A stretch of DNA of 64,000 nucleotides from Bradyrhizobium monzae (GCF_021458635.1 NZ_JAIRDQ010000001.1:310001-374000); one strand, 5' to 3'. Positions 1 to 8,228 are shown, numbered from the stretch's first letter. Numbers and translations are program-made. The notes: generated by a model not told the origin, from the letters alone.

Positions 1-581
1 CCGAGATCGTCCGGCCGCAGGACATCGACCGCCTGCTGTCGCCCGACGCCGTGCATCAGGGCCTGCTCGCCGAAGCCGATCCCCTGCCCTCGCCCGACAT
101 CGAGGACCTGAAGCAGGAAGGCATGGTGCTGGTGCTCGACCAGATCACCGATCCGCACAATGTCGGCGCCATCCTGCGCTCGGCGGCGGCGTTCGCGGTG
201 AAGGCGATCGTCACCACCGCGCGCCACAGTCCGGAAGCGACCGGCGTGCTCGCGAAAGCCGCCTCAGGTGCGCTGGAACTGGTGCCGATGGTCACCGTGC
301 AAAATCTCGCGCGTGCCCTGGCCATTTTGAACGAAATCGGCTTCCTGACCGTCGGCCTCGACAGCGAAGGCAGCGAGGACCTCTCGGACGTCACGCTGCG
401 CGAGCCGCTGGCGCTAGTGCTGGGCGCCGAAGGCAAGGGTCTGCGGCAATTGACCCGCGAGACCTGCAGCGTCGTGGCGCGGCTCGACATGCCCGGCGAG
501 ATCAAGAGCCTCAACGTCTCCAATGCCGCCGTGCTCTCGCTGTATGTCGGCGCGAGCCGGCTCGGGCTGATGAAGAGATAG
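1..581 (+). CDS. rlmB: 23S rRNA (guanosine-2'-O-)-methyltransferase RlmB, 5' end outside window
   Basis: C-terminal 192 residues of a SpoU/TrmH-family 2'-O-ribose methyltransferase; the frame is open from base 3 and the start lies upstream of the window. All three SPOUT-knot motifs are visible: DPHNVGAILRSA (motif 1), GAEGKGL (motif 2) and LNVSNAAVLSLY (motif 3), which together bind S-adenosylmethionine in the trefoil knot. The upstream stretch (EIVRPQDIDRLL) is the linker seen between the L30e-like N-terminal domain and the catalytic domain in RlmB. The enzyme would methylate G2251 in the peptidyl-transferase region of 23S rRNA. A GTG at 51 is only an internal codon. The alternative, TrmH for tRNA Gm18, is less likely because of the linker. 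Confidence 0.9.
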   Translation, partial: EIVRPQDIDRLLSPDAVHQGLLAEADPLPSPDIEDLKQEGMVLVLDQITDPHNVGAILRSAAAFAVKAIVTTARHSPEATGVLAKAASGALELVPMVTVQNLARALAILNEIGFLTVGLDSEGSEDLSDVTLREPLALVLGAEGKGLRQLTRETCSVVARLDMPGEIKSLNVSNAAVLSLYVGASRLGLMKR

Positions 582-624
582 CGTTTTCGAGCGAAGTGGA
601 TACCGGTTCGCGTCAAGAAAACGC
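582..624. repeat. short interspersed inverted repeat after rlmB
   Basis: Arms GCGTTTTC (582-589) and GAAAACGC (617-624) enclose GAGCGAAGTGGATACCGG and flanking bases. From memory, the phrase resembles a short intergenic repeat found many times in Bradyrhizobium genomes; the copy number could not be checked here. Confidence 0.4.
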
Positions 625-648
625 GTCAAGAAAAGAAGCAGCAAAGCA

Positions 649-676
649 AAACGCCCGGCCGTGAGGCCGGGCGTTT
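649..676. terminator. bidirectional Rho-independent terminator
   Basis: Perfect 12-bp stem AAACGCCCGGCC / GGCCGGGCGTTT around a GTGA loop, with A-rich sequence on the left and T-rich on the right. It sits between rlmB (+) and the convergent gene ending at 700 (-), so it can serve both. Confidence 0.8.
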
Positions 677-699
677 CATCTGGCTCAACCGATCAGAGA

Positions 700-1176
700 T
701 CAGTAATAGCGGCGCAGCACGCGATGGCCGCCGTAATACGGCGCGTAGCGATGGGCGTAGCCATAGCGCGGACCGTAGCCGTAATGCGTGCGCGGCAGGT
801 AGCCGTAGCGCGGGCCGTAGCCGTAGCGATACGGACGGTAGTACGGGCGGTTATAGGGATAGGCAGCTGCGCGATAGCCATAGCCGTAGCCATAATTGGC
901 GGGCGCGACGACCGCGTCTTCCTGGTAGGTCGGCGTCGGTGCGAAGGCACCCGGGCCGGTGTAGGTCGGGCCCTGGTTGACGTAGTAATACTGCGAGGTC
1001 GGCTCGGCGAGGCGCTCATAGGCGCCATATCCGTAGCCGTAACCGCCGCAGCCGGTGTTGCAGCCGGAAAAGACCGGCGCCGGCTGGCACGGATTGAAGC
1101 CGCAGGCCATGGCGGGCGCAGCACCCACAAACATCACGGCAGCCGCCGCGACCAGTCCCGAAATCATCTGACGCAT
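700..1176 (-). CDS. small secreted Tyr/Gly-rich protein, function unknown
   Basis: 158 residues. A signal peptide (MRQMISGLVAAAAVMFVGAAPAMA) is followed by a Cys-containing segment (CGFNPCQP, CNTGCGG) and a C-terminal half dominated by Tyr, Gly, Arg and Pro in repeats such as YGYGPRYGY, occurring twice. Such low-complexity YG-rich exported proteins are common in Bradyrhizobium and carry no assigned role. The four Cys near the mature N-terminus could form disulfides in the periplasm. The ATG at 1176 is preceded by AGGAGAG. It is transcribed away from the neighbouring secreted protein at 1221-1706 on the same strand and could share its transcript. I do not recognise a family. Confidence 0.8.
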   Translation of the reverse strand: MRQMISGLVAAAAVMFVGAAPAMACGFNPCQPAPVFSGCNTGCGGYGYGYGAYERLAEPTSQYYYVNQGPTYTGPGAFAPTPTYQEDAVVAPANYGYGYGYRAAAYPYNRPYYRPYRYGYGPRYGYLPRTHYGYGPRYGYAHRYAPYYGGHRVLRRYY

Positions 1177-1220
1177 TACTCTCTCCTGTTGAATTCCGTC
1201 TTGTTGGATTCTGACGTTTC

Positions 1221-1706
1221 TTAACCCGGTGGCTTGCCGGGCATTGCTGCACGCGGCCGCAGTCGCGGAGGCCGCGGACGATCATTGATCTCGGGCGCGA
1301 GGATCACCGGCGGCGGATTGACGGGCACGTCCATCTGCGGCGGCAGCGGCGCGGACGACGCTCCCCAGCTCTCGTGAAAGCTCTCGGCGGGTTTTGGCAA
1401 TTTGCGGTTCGCGGGCGGCTCGACCTCGAGGCGGCCGTAGCCGGGCTGCAAGCCCATGCTCGGATAATAATGACCGACATAGGATGGCTGCCGCTCGGCC
1501 ATGTAGCGCCCGCCATAGATCGTGGGCTGGACCTGAAGGTTCTTGCCCAGGCCCCAGACACCTTCGACGACGCTGTAGGACGCATCGATATTGTTGATGA
1601 CGATGGGAACGCCGGGACGGCCGGGCACCACGATATCGAAACCGCCGCCGGCAAAGGCCGTTGCGGGCAGTCCGATCAGAAAGGCTGCAAGCGCGGATGC
1701 GCGCAT
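1221..1706 (-). CDS. secreted protein of unknown function
   Basis: 161 residues. An N-terminal signal sequence (MRASALAAFLIGLPATAFA) is followed by GGGFDIVVPGRPGVPIVINN and a proline-rich C-terminus (PPPVILAPEINDRPRPPRLR). No catalytic motif is visible. The central GGRYMAERQPSYVGHYYP is Tyr/His-rich like the neighbouring secreted protein at 700-1176. The ATG at 1706 follows a plausible GGATCC-proximal ribosome site. It lies 44 bp upstream of the 1176 start in the same orientation, so the two may be cotranscribed. I recall similar hypothetical exported proteins in Bradyrhizobium; no function can be given. Confidence 0.8.
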   Translation of the reverse strand: MRASALAAFLIGLPATAFAGGGFDIVVPGRPGVPIVINNIDASYSVVEGVWGLGKNLQVQPTIYGGRYMAERQPSYVGHYYPSMGLQPGYGRLEVEPPANRKLPKPAESFHESWGASSAPLPPQMDVPVNPPPVILAPEINDRPRPPRLRPRAAMPGKPPG

Positions 1707-2006
1707 GGAAGGATCCCGGTTGTCCAGCCCGCAACCTATCCGATCACGACGGATAGAGGGTTAAGGCTCCCTCACCAAATGCCGGTAAGCCTAACGCACA
1801 AGGGTCGATAGCGGCTCAAATGCTGCCGGGCGCACTAGCGAACCGTTAACGGCCCCCCTCACACGGGCGCGGGCGCACCGGGTTGCGCGGTATGAACTTC
1901 GCATCCTGTGCGGGCTCACGTCGATGTGACCTCGCATCCGAGAAACTGCGGAACGACTGCCGAATGCCGCACTTAGCACAGGTCTCAACAACATGGAGAA
2001 AGCGCC
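1707..2006. other. intergenic region between divergent secreted-protein genes
   Basis: About 300 bp with no supported gene. It contains a short palindrome CTATCCG-ATCACGA-CGGATAG (1736-1756) just upstream of the minus-strand gene and a GTTAAC at 1847, and ends in the ribosome site GGAGAAAGCGCC before the ATG at 2007. It must hold the promoters of both flanking genes, but no clear -35/-10 pair stands out. Confidence 0.5.
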
Positions 2007-2447
2007 ATGACGAGCCTGAAGCTTCTGGGCTTGGCCGCGATCGTCGCGACCACGCTGGCAACACCGGCCTTCGCGCAAGCCACGGCCGACAATTCGGCCC
2101 GCTGCACGGGTCTCTTCCAGGATCCCAATTGCCAGAATCTTGGCGCCACCAGTCCGACCACCAATCGCGCCTATCGGCATCGGCACATGGCCCGTCAGCA
2201 GGTGAATGATCAGTCGGGCTTCTGGCCGCTTGACACAGCGGGCGCAGTCGCCGGCGCCGCCGTCGGCACCGCGGCAGCGGTCGCCGCCGCACCGACCCAG
2301 GGCTGGGGCAATTCCTATGCGAGCTACGACCGCGGCGGCCCCGGCTGGTACGGCAATTGGGACGCCTACGCAGCCCGCAACGGCATCGTGTGCAGGCCCG
2401 GCACCTGGTTCAAGGGCGGAGACGGCCGGCAGCACCTCTGCCAGTAG
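2007..2447 (+). CDS. secreted small protein, function unknown
   Basis: 146 residues. Signal peptide MTSLKLLGLAAIVATTLATPAFA, then a mature region with CTGLFQDPNCQNLG, a hydrophobic Ala/Gly stretch (residues about 79-96, AGAVAGAAVGTAAAV) and a C-terminal segment rich in Trp, Tyr and Gly ending GIVCRPGTWFKGGDGRQHLCQ with two further Cys. The Ala/Gly stretch resembles the glycine-zipper segments of small envelope proteins. Start fixed by GGAGAAAGCGCC-ATG. A strong terminator follows at 2471. It belongs to the cluster of small exported proteins in the first 12 kb. Family not recognised. Confidence 0.8.
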   Translation: MTSLKLLGLAAIVATTLATPAFAQATADNSARCTGLFQDPNCQNLGATSPTTNRAYRHRHMARQQVNDQSGFWPLDTAGAVAGAAVGTAAAVAAAPTQGWGNSYASYDRGGPGWYGNWDAYAARNGIVCRPGTWFKGGDGRQHLCQ

Positions 2448-2470
2448 ACCCACCGTCAGGCGAAATGGTT

Positions 2471-2493
2471 CAGGCGGCCCCAAGGGCCGCCTG
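2471..2493 (+). terminator. Rho-independent terminator
   Basis: 10-bp stem CAGGCGGCCC / GGGCCGCCTG with a 3-nt CAA loop, 24 bp after the stop of the 2007-2447 gene, followed by TTTC. Confidence 0.75.
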
Positions 2494-2614
2494 TTTCATG
2501 CCGGCGAACGCCGCCGCCAGGTTCTGGCACTTCCCGGGCAAGTCTGGTATTGCGACCGCGCACAAGCGGATGCGCCGGCGCCAGCCGGAACCCGCGTGGG
2601 CTCCTCGCAAAGTG

Positions 2615-2689
2615 GCCGGCTTAGCTCAGCGGTAGAGCAGCGGTTTTGTAAACCGAAGGTCGGGGGTTCAATCCCCTCAGCCGGCACCA
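2615..2689 (+). tRNA. tRNA-Thr (anticodon TGT)
   Basis: Full cloverleaf: acceptor GCCGGCT (2615-2621) pairs with AGCCGGC (2679-2685), then A plus encoded CCA. D-arm GCTC-AGCGGTA-GAGC; anticodon loop TTTGTAA with TGT at 34-36; T-arm CGGGG-GTTCAAT-CCCCT. The G27-A43 mismatch at the base of the anticodon stem is also present in Escherichia coli tRNA-Thr. It reads ACN threonine codons. Confidence 0.95.
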
Positions 2690-2707
2690 CGTTCGATCTC
2701 GCGTTCG

Positions 2708-3127
2708 TCAGCTCGAGGTCTTCCGTATACTGCCTTGCTGGAGGTGCTCGACGCCTGCGCCGGTGATCTCCACCCAGACATGCTTCGACCGCTCGAAGAC
2801 CGATTTGACCGGCGCCGGGAAATTCGGGTCCGCAATCGCGCCGACGGCGACGCCGATCATCGCCGGCAGATTGTCGGCCTTCCAATAAACGGTCGAGCCG
2901 CAATCAGGACAAAAATAGCAGCGGATCGTGCCGCCGCTCTCGGCAGGACGAGCATATTCCTTCGCCGTCCCTGAGATCGTGACGGAATCGGCCGGATAAA
3001 AGGCGCCGACGCCAAATGGCGCGCCGGTCCGTCGCTGGCATTCGATACAGTGACAGGCGGCGACCCGATTGGTCGGTCCCGGAAGCGAAACTACGATGGC
3101 GCCACAACTGCATCTGGCATCGATCAT
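2708..3127 (-). CDS. GFA / CENP-V domain zinc-binding protein
   Basis: 139 residues. Carries the zinc ligands of the glutathione-dependent formaldehyde-activating enzyme (Gfa) fold: CSCGA at the N-terminus, CHCIECQRRTG in the middle and CPDCGS near residue 75, with GAPFGVGAFYP between. Family members bind two zinc ions; only some activate formaldehyde with glutathione and most have unknown substrates. Start fixed by AAGGAG 9 bases before the ATG at 3127. It lies convergent to the tRNA-Thr gene, and no formaldehyde-oxidation genes are adjacent, so the substrate cannot be inferred. Confidence 0.88.
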   Translation of the reverse strand: MIDARCSCGAIVVSLPGPTNRVAACHCIECQRRTGAPFGVGAFYPADSVTISGTAKEYARPAESGGTIRCYFCPDCGSTVYWKADNLPAMIGVAVGAIADPNFPAPVKSVFERSKHVWVEITGAGVEHLQQGSIRKTSS

Positions 3128-3292
3128 CGACTATACTCCTTGCGCTTATTGCTTCGATGTCCGGGCGGTTTTGTCCGCCGAATTTTGCACGGCCTCCTGC
3201 GCAATCGGATGCATTGTCGGAGAACGCGTGACGGGCATGCTATGCTGGTCCTGCCGCATCGCACGTCGCGGCGATGATGGCCGAGCGGGCTG

Positions 3293-4000
3293 TCAGACGA
3301 ACTCTGCATCGGCTTCAGGCAACTCATCCAGCCGCCAGAGCCCGAGGCTCTTGTCGCGCCAGCCGCCACCGCCTTCTTCGCAGCGCTCATCGATCAGCTC
3401 GCGCGGGGCCGGCCAGTGGAACGGCGCCTTGGTCATGTCGAGCGCGCGCCAGTCGCCGTCCTCGCAATCGCGATTGTTGTCCCACTCCGGAAACGTCGTC
3501 ACCAGCAGGAATTGCGCACCGCTTGCGCGAAAGCGAGCGATGGCGCGCGCGATGTTCCGGAAGCTCAGATGCACGAGACAGTCGCGGCACAGGATGACGT
3601 CGCAACCCGGCAGGGAATCGCGCGTGATGTCGGCGACCAGAAAGCGGCCGTGCACATCACCGCGCGCCACGCGCGCGATGTTGGCCGCGATCAGCGACGG
3701 CACGATGTCGATGCCGGTATAATCGACCTCGAGCTTGATGCTGCCGATCCAGCCGGCATCGCCACAGGGCGCATCGAGCAGCGAACGCGCGCCAAGCTGC
3801 TGCAACAGGCCGGGCAGCGTCTCGCGGATAGCAGCGGTGGCGCGATCCTCCGAGCCGAGGCCCGAGACCGAGGTCGCAGCTCCCCATAGATTGGTCCGCT
3901 GAATCCGCGCGAAGCGCGCGGCAAGATCGAGGCCGGCAAAATTCGCGCGGTCGGCAACGAACCGCTCATGAGCAAGCACGGAGGGACGATGGGAGATCAT
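3293..4000 (-). CDS. class I SAM-dependent methyltransferase
   Basis: About 235 residues from the ATG at 4000; the frame stays open upstream to a TTG at 4039. Rossmann-type SAM site: LLDAPCGDAGW (motif I), DYTGIDIV with the acidic residue at the end of strand 2, RFLVADITRD, then DVILCRDCLVHLS at strand 4. The sequence RTNLWGAATSVSGLGS near the N-terminus is typical of a group of bacterial methyltransferases of unknown substrate. C-terminal residues NRDCEDGDWRALDMTKAPFHWP probably shape the substrate pocket. No operon partner is evident. Confidence 0.85.
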   Translation of the reverse strand: MISHRPSVLAHERFVADRANFAGLDLAARFARIQRTNLWGAATSVSGLGSEDRATAAIRETLPGLLQQLGARSLLDAPCGDAGWIGSIKLEVDYTGIDIVPSLIAANIARVARGDVHGRFLVADITRDSLPGCDVILCRDCLVHLSFRNIARAIARFRASGAQFLLVTTFPEWDNNRDCEDGDWRALDMTKAPFHWPAPRELIDERCEEGGGGWRDKSLGLWRLDELPEADAEFV

Positions 4001-4083
4001 CGGATGGAGACTCGCGTCAAGATTCCGTCGCACGCGCAATATAGGGGCAGGGCTATCGCATTTGGAGGCTGTTCTTTGCGGCC

Positions 4084-4214
4084 ATCCTTCGAGACGCCCG
4101 CCTCTGGCGGGCCCTCAGGATGAGGACGGAGTGCGCGGCAGCAATTTCAAAAGGCAAAATGCCGCTTAGCCTCATCCTGAGGAGACCGCAGAGCGGTCGT
4201 CTCGAAGGACGAGG
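4084..4214. repeat. large palindromic intergenic repeat
   Basis: Two long arms, CATCCTTCGAGACGCCCGCC... ending CCTCAGGATGAGG (4084-4127) and CCTCATCCTGAGG... ending CGTCTCGAAGGACGAGG (4171-4214), are inverted copies of each other; each arm also folds on itself. Related units (CATCCTTCGAGGCGC, CCTCAGGAT) recur at 52053-52156. The form is that of a REP/BIME-like dispersed element. It abuts a truncated hydrolase reading frame. Confidence 0.75.
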
Positions 4215-4381
4215 CGCTTGCGCAAGCCCCGCTCGCGATCGCCAAGTCGGTCGGCGCCGAGACGGAATTCGTGCCCTATCCGGGCAAGGCCCACGGCTTT
4301 GATTTCTCCGACACCGACCCGATGACGCCAGATGCGGTCGATCGGGTCACACGATTCATTCAGGCTAAACTCGCGGTCTGA
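4211..4381 (+). pseudogene. 3' remnant of a dienelactone hydrolase-family gene
   Basis: The plus frame from 4211 encodes about 56 residues ending at a TGA at 4379-4381. The translation contains SVGAETEFVPYPGKAHGFDF, then DPMTPDAVDRVTRFIQ, which matches the end of dienelactone hydrolase/alpha-beta hydrolase proteins, with the catalytic-His loop YPGKAHGF. The Ser and Asp of the triad and the first roughly 170 residues are missing, and the frame is interrupted upstream by the palindromic repeat at 4084-4214. The last 22 bases overlap the 3' end of the methyltransferase gene on the minus strand. I read it as a decayed gene truncated at the repeat. Confidence 0.7.
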
Positions 4382-5103
4382 GCTTGGTCCGGCTTCTGCC
4401 ACTCCATGATGTGGAAGAAGGGCACGCGACGATGACGCGCAATTCTGTCGGGATCGCCGCCTGAGGGCTCCGGTTCGGCGAACAGGCGCAACTGGAGGCC
4501 GCAATTGAGCAACAGCGTCATGTAGGTGCTGAGCGGACGATGCCAGTTCTGCAGCCGGATGCCATTCCAGCTCACCCAGATCGCCCGCTCCTCCATGTAG
4601 TGATCAATCGAGAAGCGTGCGCCGCCTTCGCCGTCGCACGTCCAGCCGTCGGGCTGGCCTGCGGTGTTGAAGCTCGTCAGGTTGGCGATCAGCAGAGTCC
4701 CGCCCGGCCGCAGTGCGACCGTCATCTTCGCGATCGCCGCGACGAGATCGGGCATGTCGATCAGGCTGAGATAGCTGACGACCAGGTCGAACTCCGCTTC
4801 GACCTCCATCGTCTCGGCACGGCCGAGCCGATAATCACCCTGTGGGTCCAATTCCCGAGCGCGCGCCAGCAACGCTTCGGTGGGATCGATGCCGGTGGTG
4901 CGGATGCCGGCGCGCTGCATGATGCGACAGAACCGCCCCTCCCCGCAGCCGACATCGAGCGCATTGCGGAAGCCGCGCCCCTCGACGCGCGCGCGCATCG
5001 GTGCATCCAGCACGAAGCGGCGACCAAAATCACCGTGATCGCCCTGCTCGACGATCCATGCGAGCGCGGAAGTGGCCCAGCCGTCACTGACGTCATCGCT
5101 CAT
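4360..5103 (-). CDS. class I SAM-dependent methyltransferase (UbiG/UbiE-like fold)
   Basis: 247 residues from the ATG at 5103, preceded by GAAGG. Motif I is NALDVGCGEGRFCR (residues about 53-66), followed by GIDPTEALLARAREL, RAETMEVEAEFDLVVSYLSLID and VALRPGGTLLIANLTSF, the standard order of SAM-binding motifs. The C-terminal YMEERAIWVSWNGIRLQNWHRP likely contributes to the substrate site. It resembles O- or N-methyltransferases acting on small molecules, but the substrate cannot be read from the sequence. The C-terminus overlaps the hydrolase relic by 22 bp. An upstream in-frame start at 5175 lacks a ribosome site. Confidence 0.85.
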   Translation of the reverse strand: MSDDVSDGWATSALAWIVEQGDHGDFGRRFVLDAPMRARVEGRGFRNALDVGCGEGRFCRIMQRAGIRTTGIDPTEALLARARELDPQGDYRLGRAETMEVEAEFDLVVSYLSLIDMPDLVAAIAKMTVALRPGGTLLIANLTSFNTAGQPDGWTCDGEGGARFSIDHYMEERAIWVSWNGIRLQNWHRPLSTYMTLLLNCGLQLRLFAEPEPSGGDPDRIARHRRVPFFHIMEWQKPDQAQTASLA

Positions 5104-5204
5104 GGCGTAACCTTCGCGAATGGATGTTGGCCGCTTGCGTCCGCGGGGACGGCTACTGATCACAGATTGGATCACAGTTCAACATGAGGTAGCATGCGCG
5201 TCGC

Positions 5205-5318
5205 ATGCCTTCCTTCAGCAACCGAGATAACGCCAAGATCATCGCCGGAGCGGTGGCGGCCGTCGTCGCGACGGTCTTCCTTTTCGCGATCGCGATGGCG
5301 TTCTTGCTGCCGCAATAG
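5205..5318 (+). CDS. 37-residue single-pass membrane protein
   Basis: Encodes MPSFSNRDNAKIIAG followed by one hydrophobic helix (AVAAVVATVFLFAIAMAFLL) and PQ-stop. The charged N-terminus and single transmembrane segment are typical of small membrane proteins. There is no strong ribosome site, so translation is uncertain; codon use fits the genome. It lies between a methyltransferase gene transcribed away from it and the convergent chemotaxis receptor gene. Confidence 0.5.
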   Translation: MPSFSNRDNAKIIAGAVAAVVATVFLFAIAMAFLLPQ

Positions 5319-5371
5319 ACTCTGTGGCGCGCCGGCGGCGCAAGGCCGCCGGACCTTGTAGGTCGCGCGGC

Positions 5372-7069
5372 TCAGGCCGCGCGCACCGTCCGCAGGAATT
5401 TTCCGACTTCGTCCTTCAGCCGGGTGCTGTCGGTCGCCAGCATCTTCGCGGTCGAGAGCACCTGCGTGGACGCCGAGCCGGTCTCGGCGGCGCCGCGCTG
5501 CACGTCGGTGATGTTGGCCGAGACCTGCTGGGTGCCGTGCGCAGCCTGCTGCACGTTGCGCGAGATCTCCTGGGTTGCAGCACCCTGCTCTTCGACGGCC
5601 GCGGCAATGGTCGAGGACACTTCCGACAGCCGCTCGATGGTCGCGGAGATGTCGCGGATCGCCGTCACCGATTCCTGGGTGGCGTTCTGGATGCCCGAGA
5701 TCTGCTGGCTGATCTCGCCGGTCGCCTTCGCGGTCTGCTCGGCCAGCGTCTTCACCTCGGCGGCGACGACGGCAAAGCCGCGGCCGGCCTCGCCTGCGCG
5801 TGCCGCCTCGATGGTGGCGTTCAGCGCCAGCAGATTGGTCTGGCCCGCAATGGTGTTGATCAGCTCGACGACGTCGCCGATGCGCGTCGCCGCGACCGAG
5901 AGCTCACTGACCCGTTCGGTCGTGGTGCGGGCCTGGTTGACGGCTTCACTCGCCATCCGCGCCGATTCCTGCACCTGGCGGCTGATCTCGTTGACCGAGG
6001 AAGACAGCTCCTCGGTGGCGGTCGCAACCGACTGGACGTTGCCGGTGGCTTCACCGGAAGCAGCCGCGACCACCGAAGTCAGCTCCTGCGCGCGCTGCGC
6101 GGTGGTGGCGAGCGTCGAGGATGACGCTTCGAGCTCGGTGGATGCGGATCCGACGGTATCGATGATCTCGCCGACCGCACGCTCAAAGCCATCGGCCAGG
6201 CTGAACATGTCGCGCTTGCGCTGCTCGGCGGCCTGCTTCTCGGCTTCCGCCTGCGCCGCCTTGAGCCGCTCCACCTCGATCGCGTTGGTCTTGAACACCT
6301 CGACCGTGCTGGCCATCTCGCCGATCTCGTCGCGGCGATCCTTCTCGGGTACCTCGGTCTTGAGATCGTTGCGCGCCAGGCCCTCCATGGCGAGCTTGAG
6401 CCTGGCGATCGGCTTCGACATCGCCACCAGGCCGATGAAAAGCGCAATCGCGATGCCGATGATCAGGCCGCCGGCGCTGACGCTCATCACGGTCCAGGTG
6501 GCGGATTTGGTATCGCGCTCGATGGCTTCCTTGCGCTTGGTCACGGCCTTGGACGTATCGGCCGTGAACTTGGCAACGCGATCAAGAGCCGCATCGATCA
6601 GCGGGTCACATTCCTTGTGCGCACGATCGGCGGCCTTGGCATTCTCCGCCGGGCTGCTTGCAGACGCACCGGCCTGGAGCACCGGATCGCAGCCGGCAAA
6701 GGCGGCCGTCAACTGCGCGCCGACGCTCTTCGTTTCGGCGGCCCGCGCCGGATCGTCCTGCTCGGCAGCGTCCAGATACTGGCGAATTTCGTTGCGGTTC
6801 TGGTTCGCGATCTTGAGGCGATTGGCGTTGCCGGCCTCGGTGGTCTCGGTGAACACCGCATAGAGCGCGGCATGATAGGTCTCGATGCGGCGCTGGGCGC
6901 GCGTGAGGTTGAGGGCCGCCGACTGCATGGCGGTGAGCTCGCTGAAGCCGTCGACGGTTGCCGAGAGTTCGCGGATGCCGAAGGCCGCGACGGCGACCAG
7001 GGCAATGCCCATCACGGTCACGATCAGCGCAACCTTCGACACGATCTTCAAATTGTTCAAAAAGCTCAT
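5372..7069 (-). CDS. methyl-accepting chemotaxis protein
   Basis: 565 residues from the ATG at 7069 (in-frame starts at 7099 and 7126 are also possible). Order: cytoplasmic N-terminus, TM1 ([20 protein letters not shown]), a periplasmic four-helix-bundle-like sensor domain of about 160 residues with two Cys (AGCDPVL and KECDPLI), TM2 ([20 protein letters not shown]), a HAMP domain ([17 protein letters not shown]), a coiled coil, and the MCP signalling domain. The hairpin tip reads [33 protein letters not shown], the conserved contact for CheA and CheW. Flanking Glu/Gln-rich heptads are candidate methylation sites. No CheB/CheR-binding pentapeptide is seen at the C-terminus (FLRTVRAA). The ligand is unknown. 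Confidence 0.93.
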   Translation of the reverse strand: MSFLNNLKIVSKVALIVTVMGIALVAVAAFGIRELSATVDGFSELTAMQSAALNLTRAQRRIETYHAALYAVFTETTEAGNANRLKIANQNRNEIRQYLDAAEQDDPARAAETKSVGAQLTAAFAGCDPVLQAGASASSPAENAKAADRAHKECDPLIDAALDRVAKFTADTSKAVTKRKEAIERDTKSATWTVMSVSAGGLIIGIAIALFIGLVAMSKPIARLKLAMEGLARNDLKTEVPEKDRRDEIGEMASTVEVFKTNAIEVERLKAAQAEAEKQAAEQRKRDMFSLADGFERAVGEIIDTVGSASTELEASSSTLATTAQRAQELTSVVAAASGEATGNVQSVATATEELSSSVNEISRQVQESARMASEAVNQARTTTERVSELSVAATRIGDVVELINTIAGQTNLLALNATIEAARAGEAGRGFAVVAAEVKTLAEQTAKATGEISQQISGIQNATQESVTAIRDISATIERLSEVSSTIAAAVEEQGAATQEISRNVQQAAHGTQQVSANITDVQRGAAETGSASTQVLSTAKMLATDSTRLKDEVGKFLRTVRAA

Positions 7070-7324
7070 CGCAGCCGCCTGATTATTTTCGGTCACCATT
7101 GACCGACGCAGTCCCAGCGGCGGCATTGGAACCCGCTAATGTTAAAATTTGATACTAAATGACGGGCGTAATCTTACGGGAAAATAGCCATTCGGAGGCC
7201 GCGCGTAAGCCTGGCGTAAGCTTCGGTCGCTTATGGAGCGCCCCGGTCCGCCAATGCCGCCTTGGAACCAACCGCGGGGCTTACTTGTTCTCGCCCCATG
7301 CGGATCAGGGAAGACAATCGAAAC

Positions 7325-7540
7325 ATGGTCCTGCTGACGACCGTCACGCTGTGCTGCGCCGTCGTCGCCGGCGCACTCGCGATGCTCGAGCCCGCGCTTG
7401 CGGTGTTTGGCGAAGCCCCAGAGGAGCAGGTCGCCGACAGCAGGCCGATCGACAGCTCGACCCGAGGGTCGATCCAGGCATCGGTCCGGGTAGTCGGCGG
7501 CGCCCCCTTCGTGCCCAACGTCAATCCACGCCAGCGCTAG
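7325..7540 (+). CDS. small exported or membrane-anchored protein, unknown function
   Basis: 71 residues from the ATG at 7325 (an in-frame ATG at 7298 would add nine). The N-terminus MVLLTTVTLCCAVVAGALAM is a hydrophobic signal or anchor; the remainder (FGEAPEEQVADSRPIDSS, VGGAPFVPNVNPRQR) is hydrophilic. A weak EcfG-like match lies upstream (GGAAC at 7264, then TGTT after 17 bases). Its stop codon overlaps the stop codon of the convergent 7537-7707 gene. Confidence 0.55.
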   Translation: MVLLTTVTLCCAVVAGALAMLEPALAVFGEAPEEQVADSRPIDSSTRGSIQASVRVVGGAPFVPNVNPRQR

Positions 7541-7707
7541 CGATCAGGTCGGAGAGGTTTCTGACCGCCCTCGGGCTGGGCGTGGGCCCGCACCAGATCC
7601 TCGACGAACGCGATCACCTCCGCCCGCTTGTCGGGCGGCAGTGACAAAAAGGCGCGTACGAGCCATAGGCCCTGCGCTTCGTCCGACGGTTCGGCCTCGG
7701 AATCCAT
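7537..7707 (-). CDS. 56-residue conserved small protein
   Basis: Encodes MDSEAEPSDEAQGLWLVRAF-LSLPPDKRAEVIAFVEDLVRAHA followed by PEGGQKPLRPDR. The sequence has the composition of a folded amphipathic two-helix protein (LWLVRAFLSLPPDKRAEVIAFVEDLV). Acidic at the start and basic at the end, with no signal peptide, so it is probably cytoplasmic. The stop TAG (complement of 7537-7539) shares bases with the stop of the plus-strand gene, an arrangement of overlapping convergent genes. I recall short homologues in Bradyrhizobium, unassigned. Confidence 0.65.
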   Translation of the reverse strand: MDSEAEPSDEAQGLWLVRAFLSLPPDKRAEVIAFVEDLVRAHAQPEGGQKPLRPDR

Positions 7708-7812
7708 CGCTCTAATGTCGGGCGTTCGGGAAAAATATGCAATGCCTTGCAGAGAGCCTGCTTGATTCGGCGCCCCTGCTTTGGTGGAATAGCTCTAACA
7801 GGGTGGTGGATC

Positions 7813-8202
7813 ATGAAGTGGATCAGGGAGCGCGACGCGCTGATCGCGCAGACACTGGCCTTCGTACAATCGGTTTCCGGCAAGAAGGACGACGTCCGTC
7901 AGCTGGATACCGCTACGGTTGCGGCGGTGGTGACGACAGAGAGCGTCTCCGTCCAGACCGTGACCGTTGCGTTCGAGGCCAAGCAGGCCGATCCGCCGCC
8001 GCAGGCCACCCCGCCGCCCCGGCCTTTGCCTGCCCGTCCGCCACGGATGGCCGGTGATTTTCGCTCCGAGATGGAGGCCCGAATTGCCAACTTCAGAAAG
8101 CATCAGGAGCGCTTCGAGCGGGAGCGCGAGGAGTATTGTGCGGCGACACTGTCCAGGCTCCGCGCCGCGATCCGCGACCCTTCCCTCCGTCCAGACAAGT
8201 GA
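7813..8202 (+). CDS. conserved hypothetical cytoplasmic protein
   Basis: 129 residues from the ATG at 7813, preceded by AGGGTGGTGG. Layout: helical N-terminus (MKWIRERDALIAQTLAFVQS), a Thr/Val-rich strand segment (TVAAVVTTESVSVQTVTVAF), a proline-rich linker (about residues 57-75, DPPPQATPPPRPLPARPPR) and a charged C-terminal helix (SEMEARIANFRKHQERFERE) likely to form a coiled coil. No signal peptide. Function not recognised. Confidence 0.7.
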   Translation: MKWIRERDALIAQTLAFVQSVSGKKDDVRQLDTATVAAVVTTESVSVQTVTVAFEAKQADPPPQATPPPRPLPARPPRMAGDFRSEMEARIANFRKHQERFEREREEYCAATLSRLRAAIRDPSLRPDK

Positions 8203-8228
8203 GGCGGGCACCACCTCGCAGCCGAGGC

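Noticed and set aside
5424..6863. Plus-strand 479-residue frame opposite the chemotaxis receptor
   Set aside because: Antisense shadow of a strongly conserved gene; the product is Ser/Ala low complexity without motif or ribosome site.
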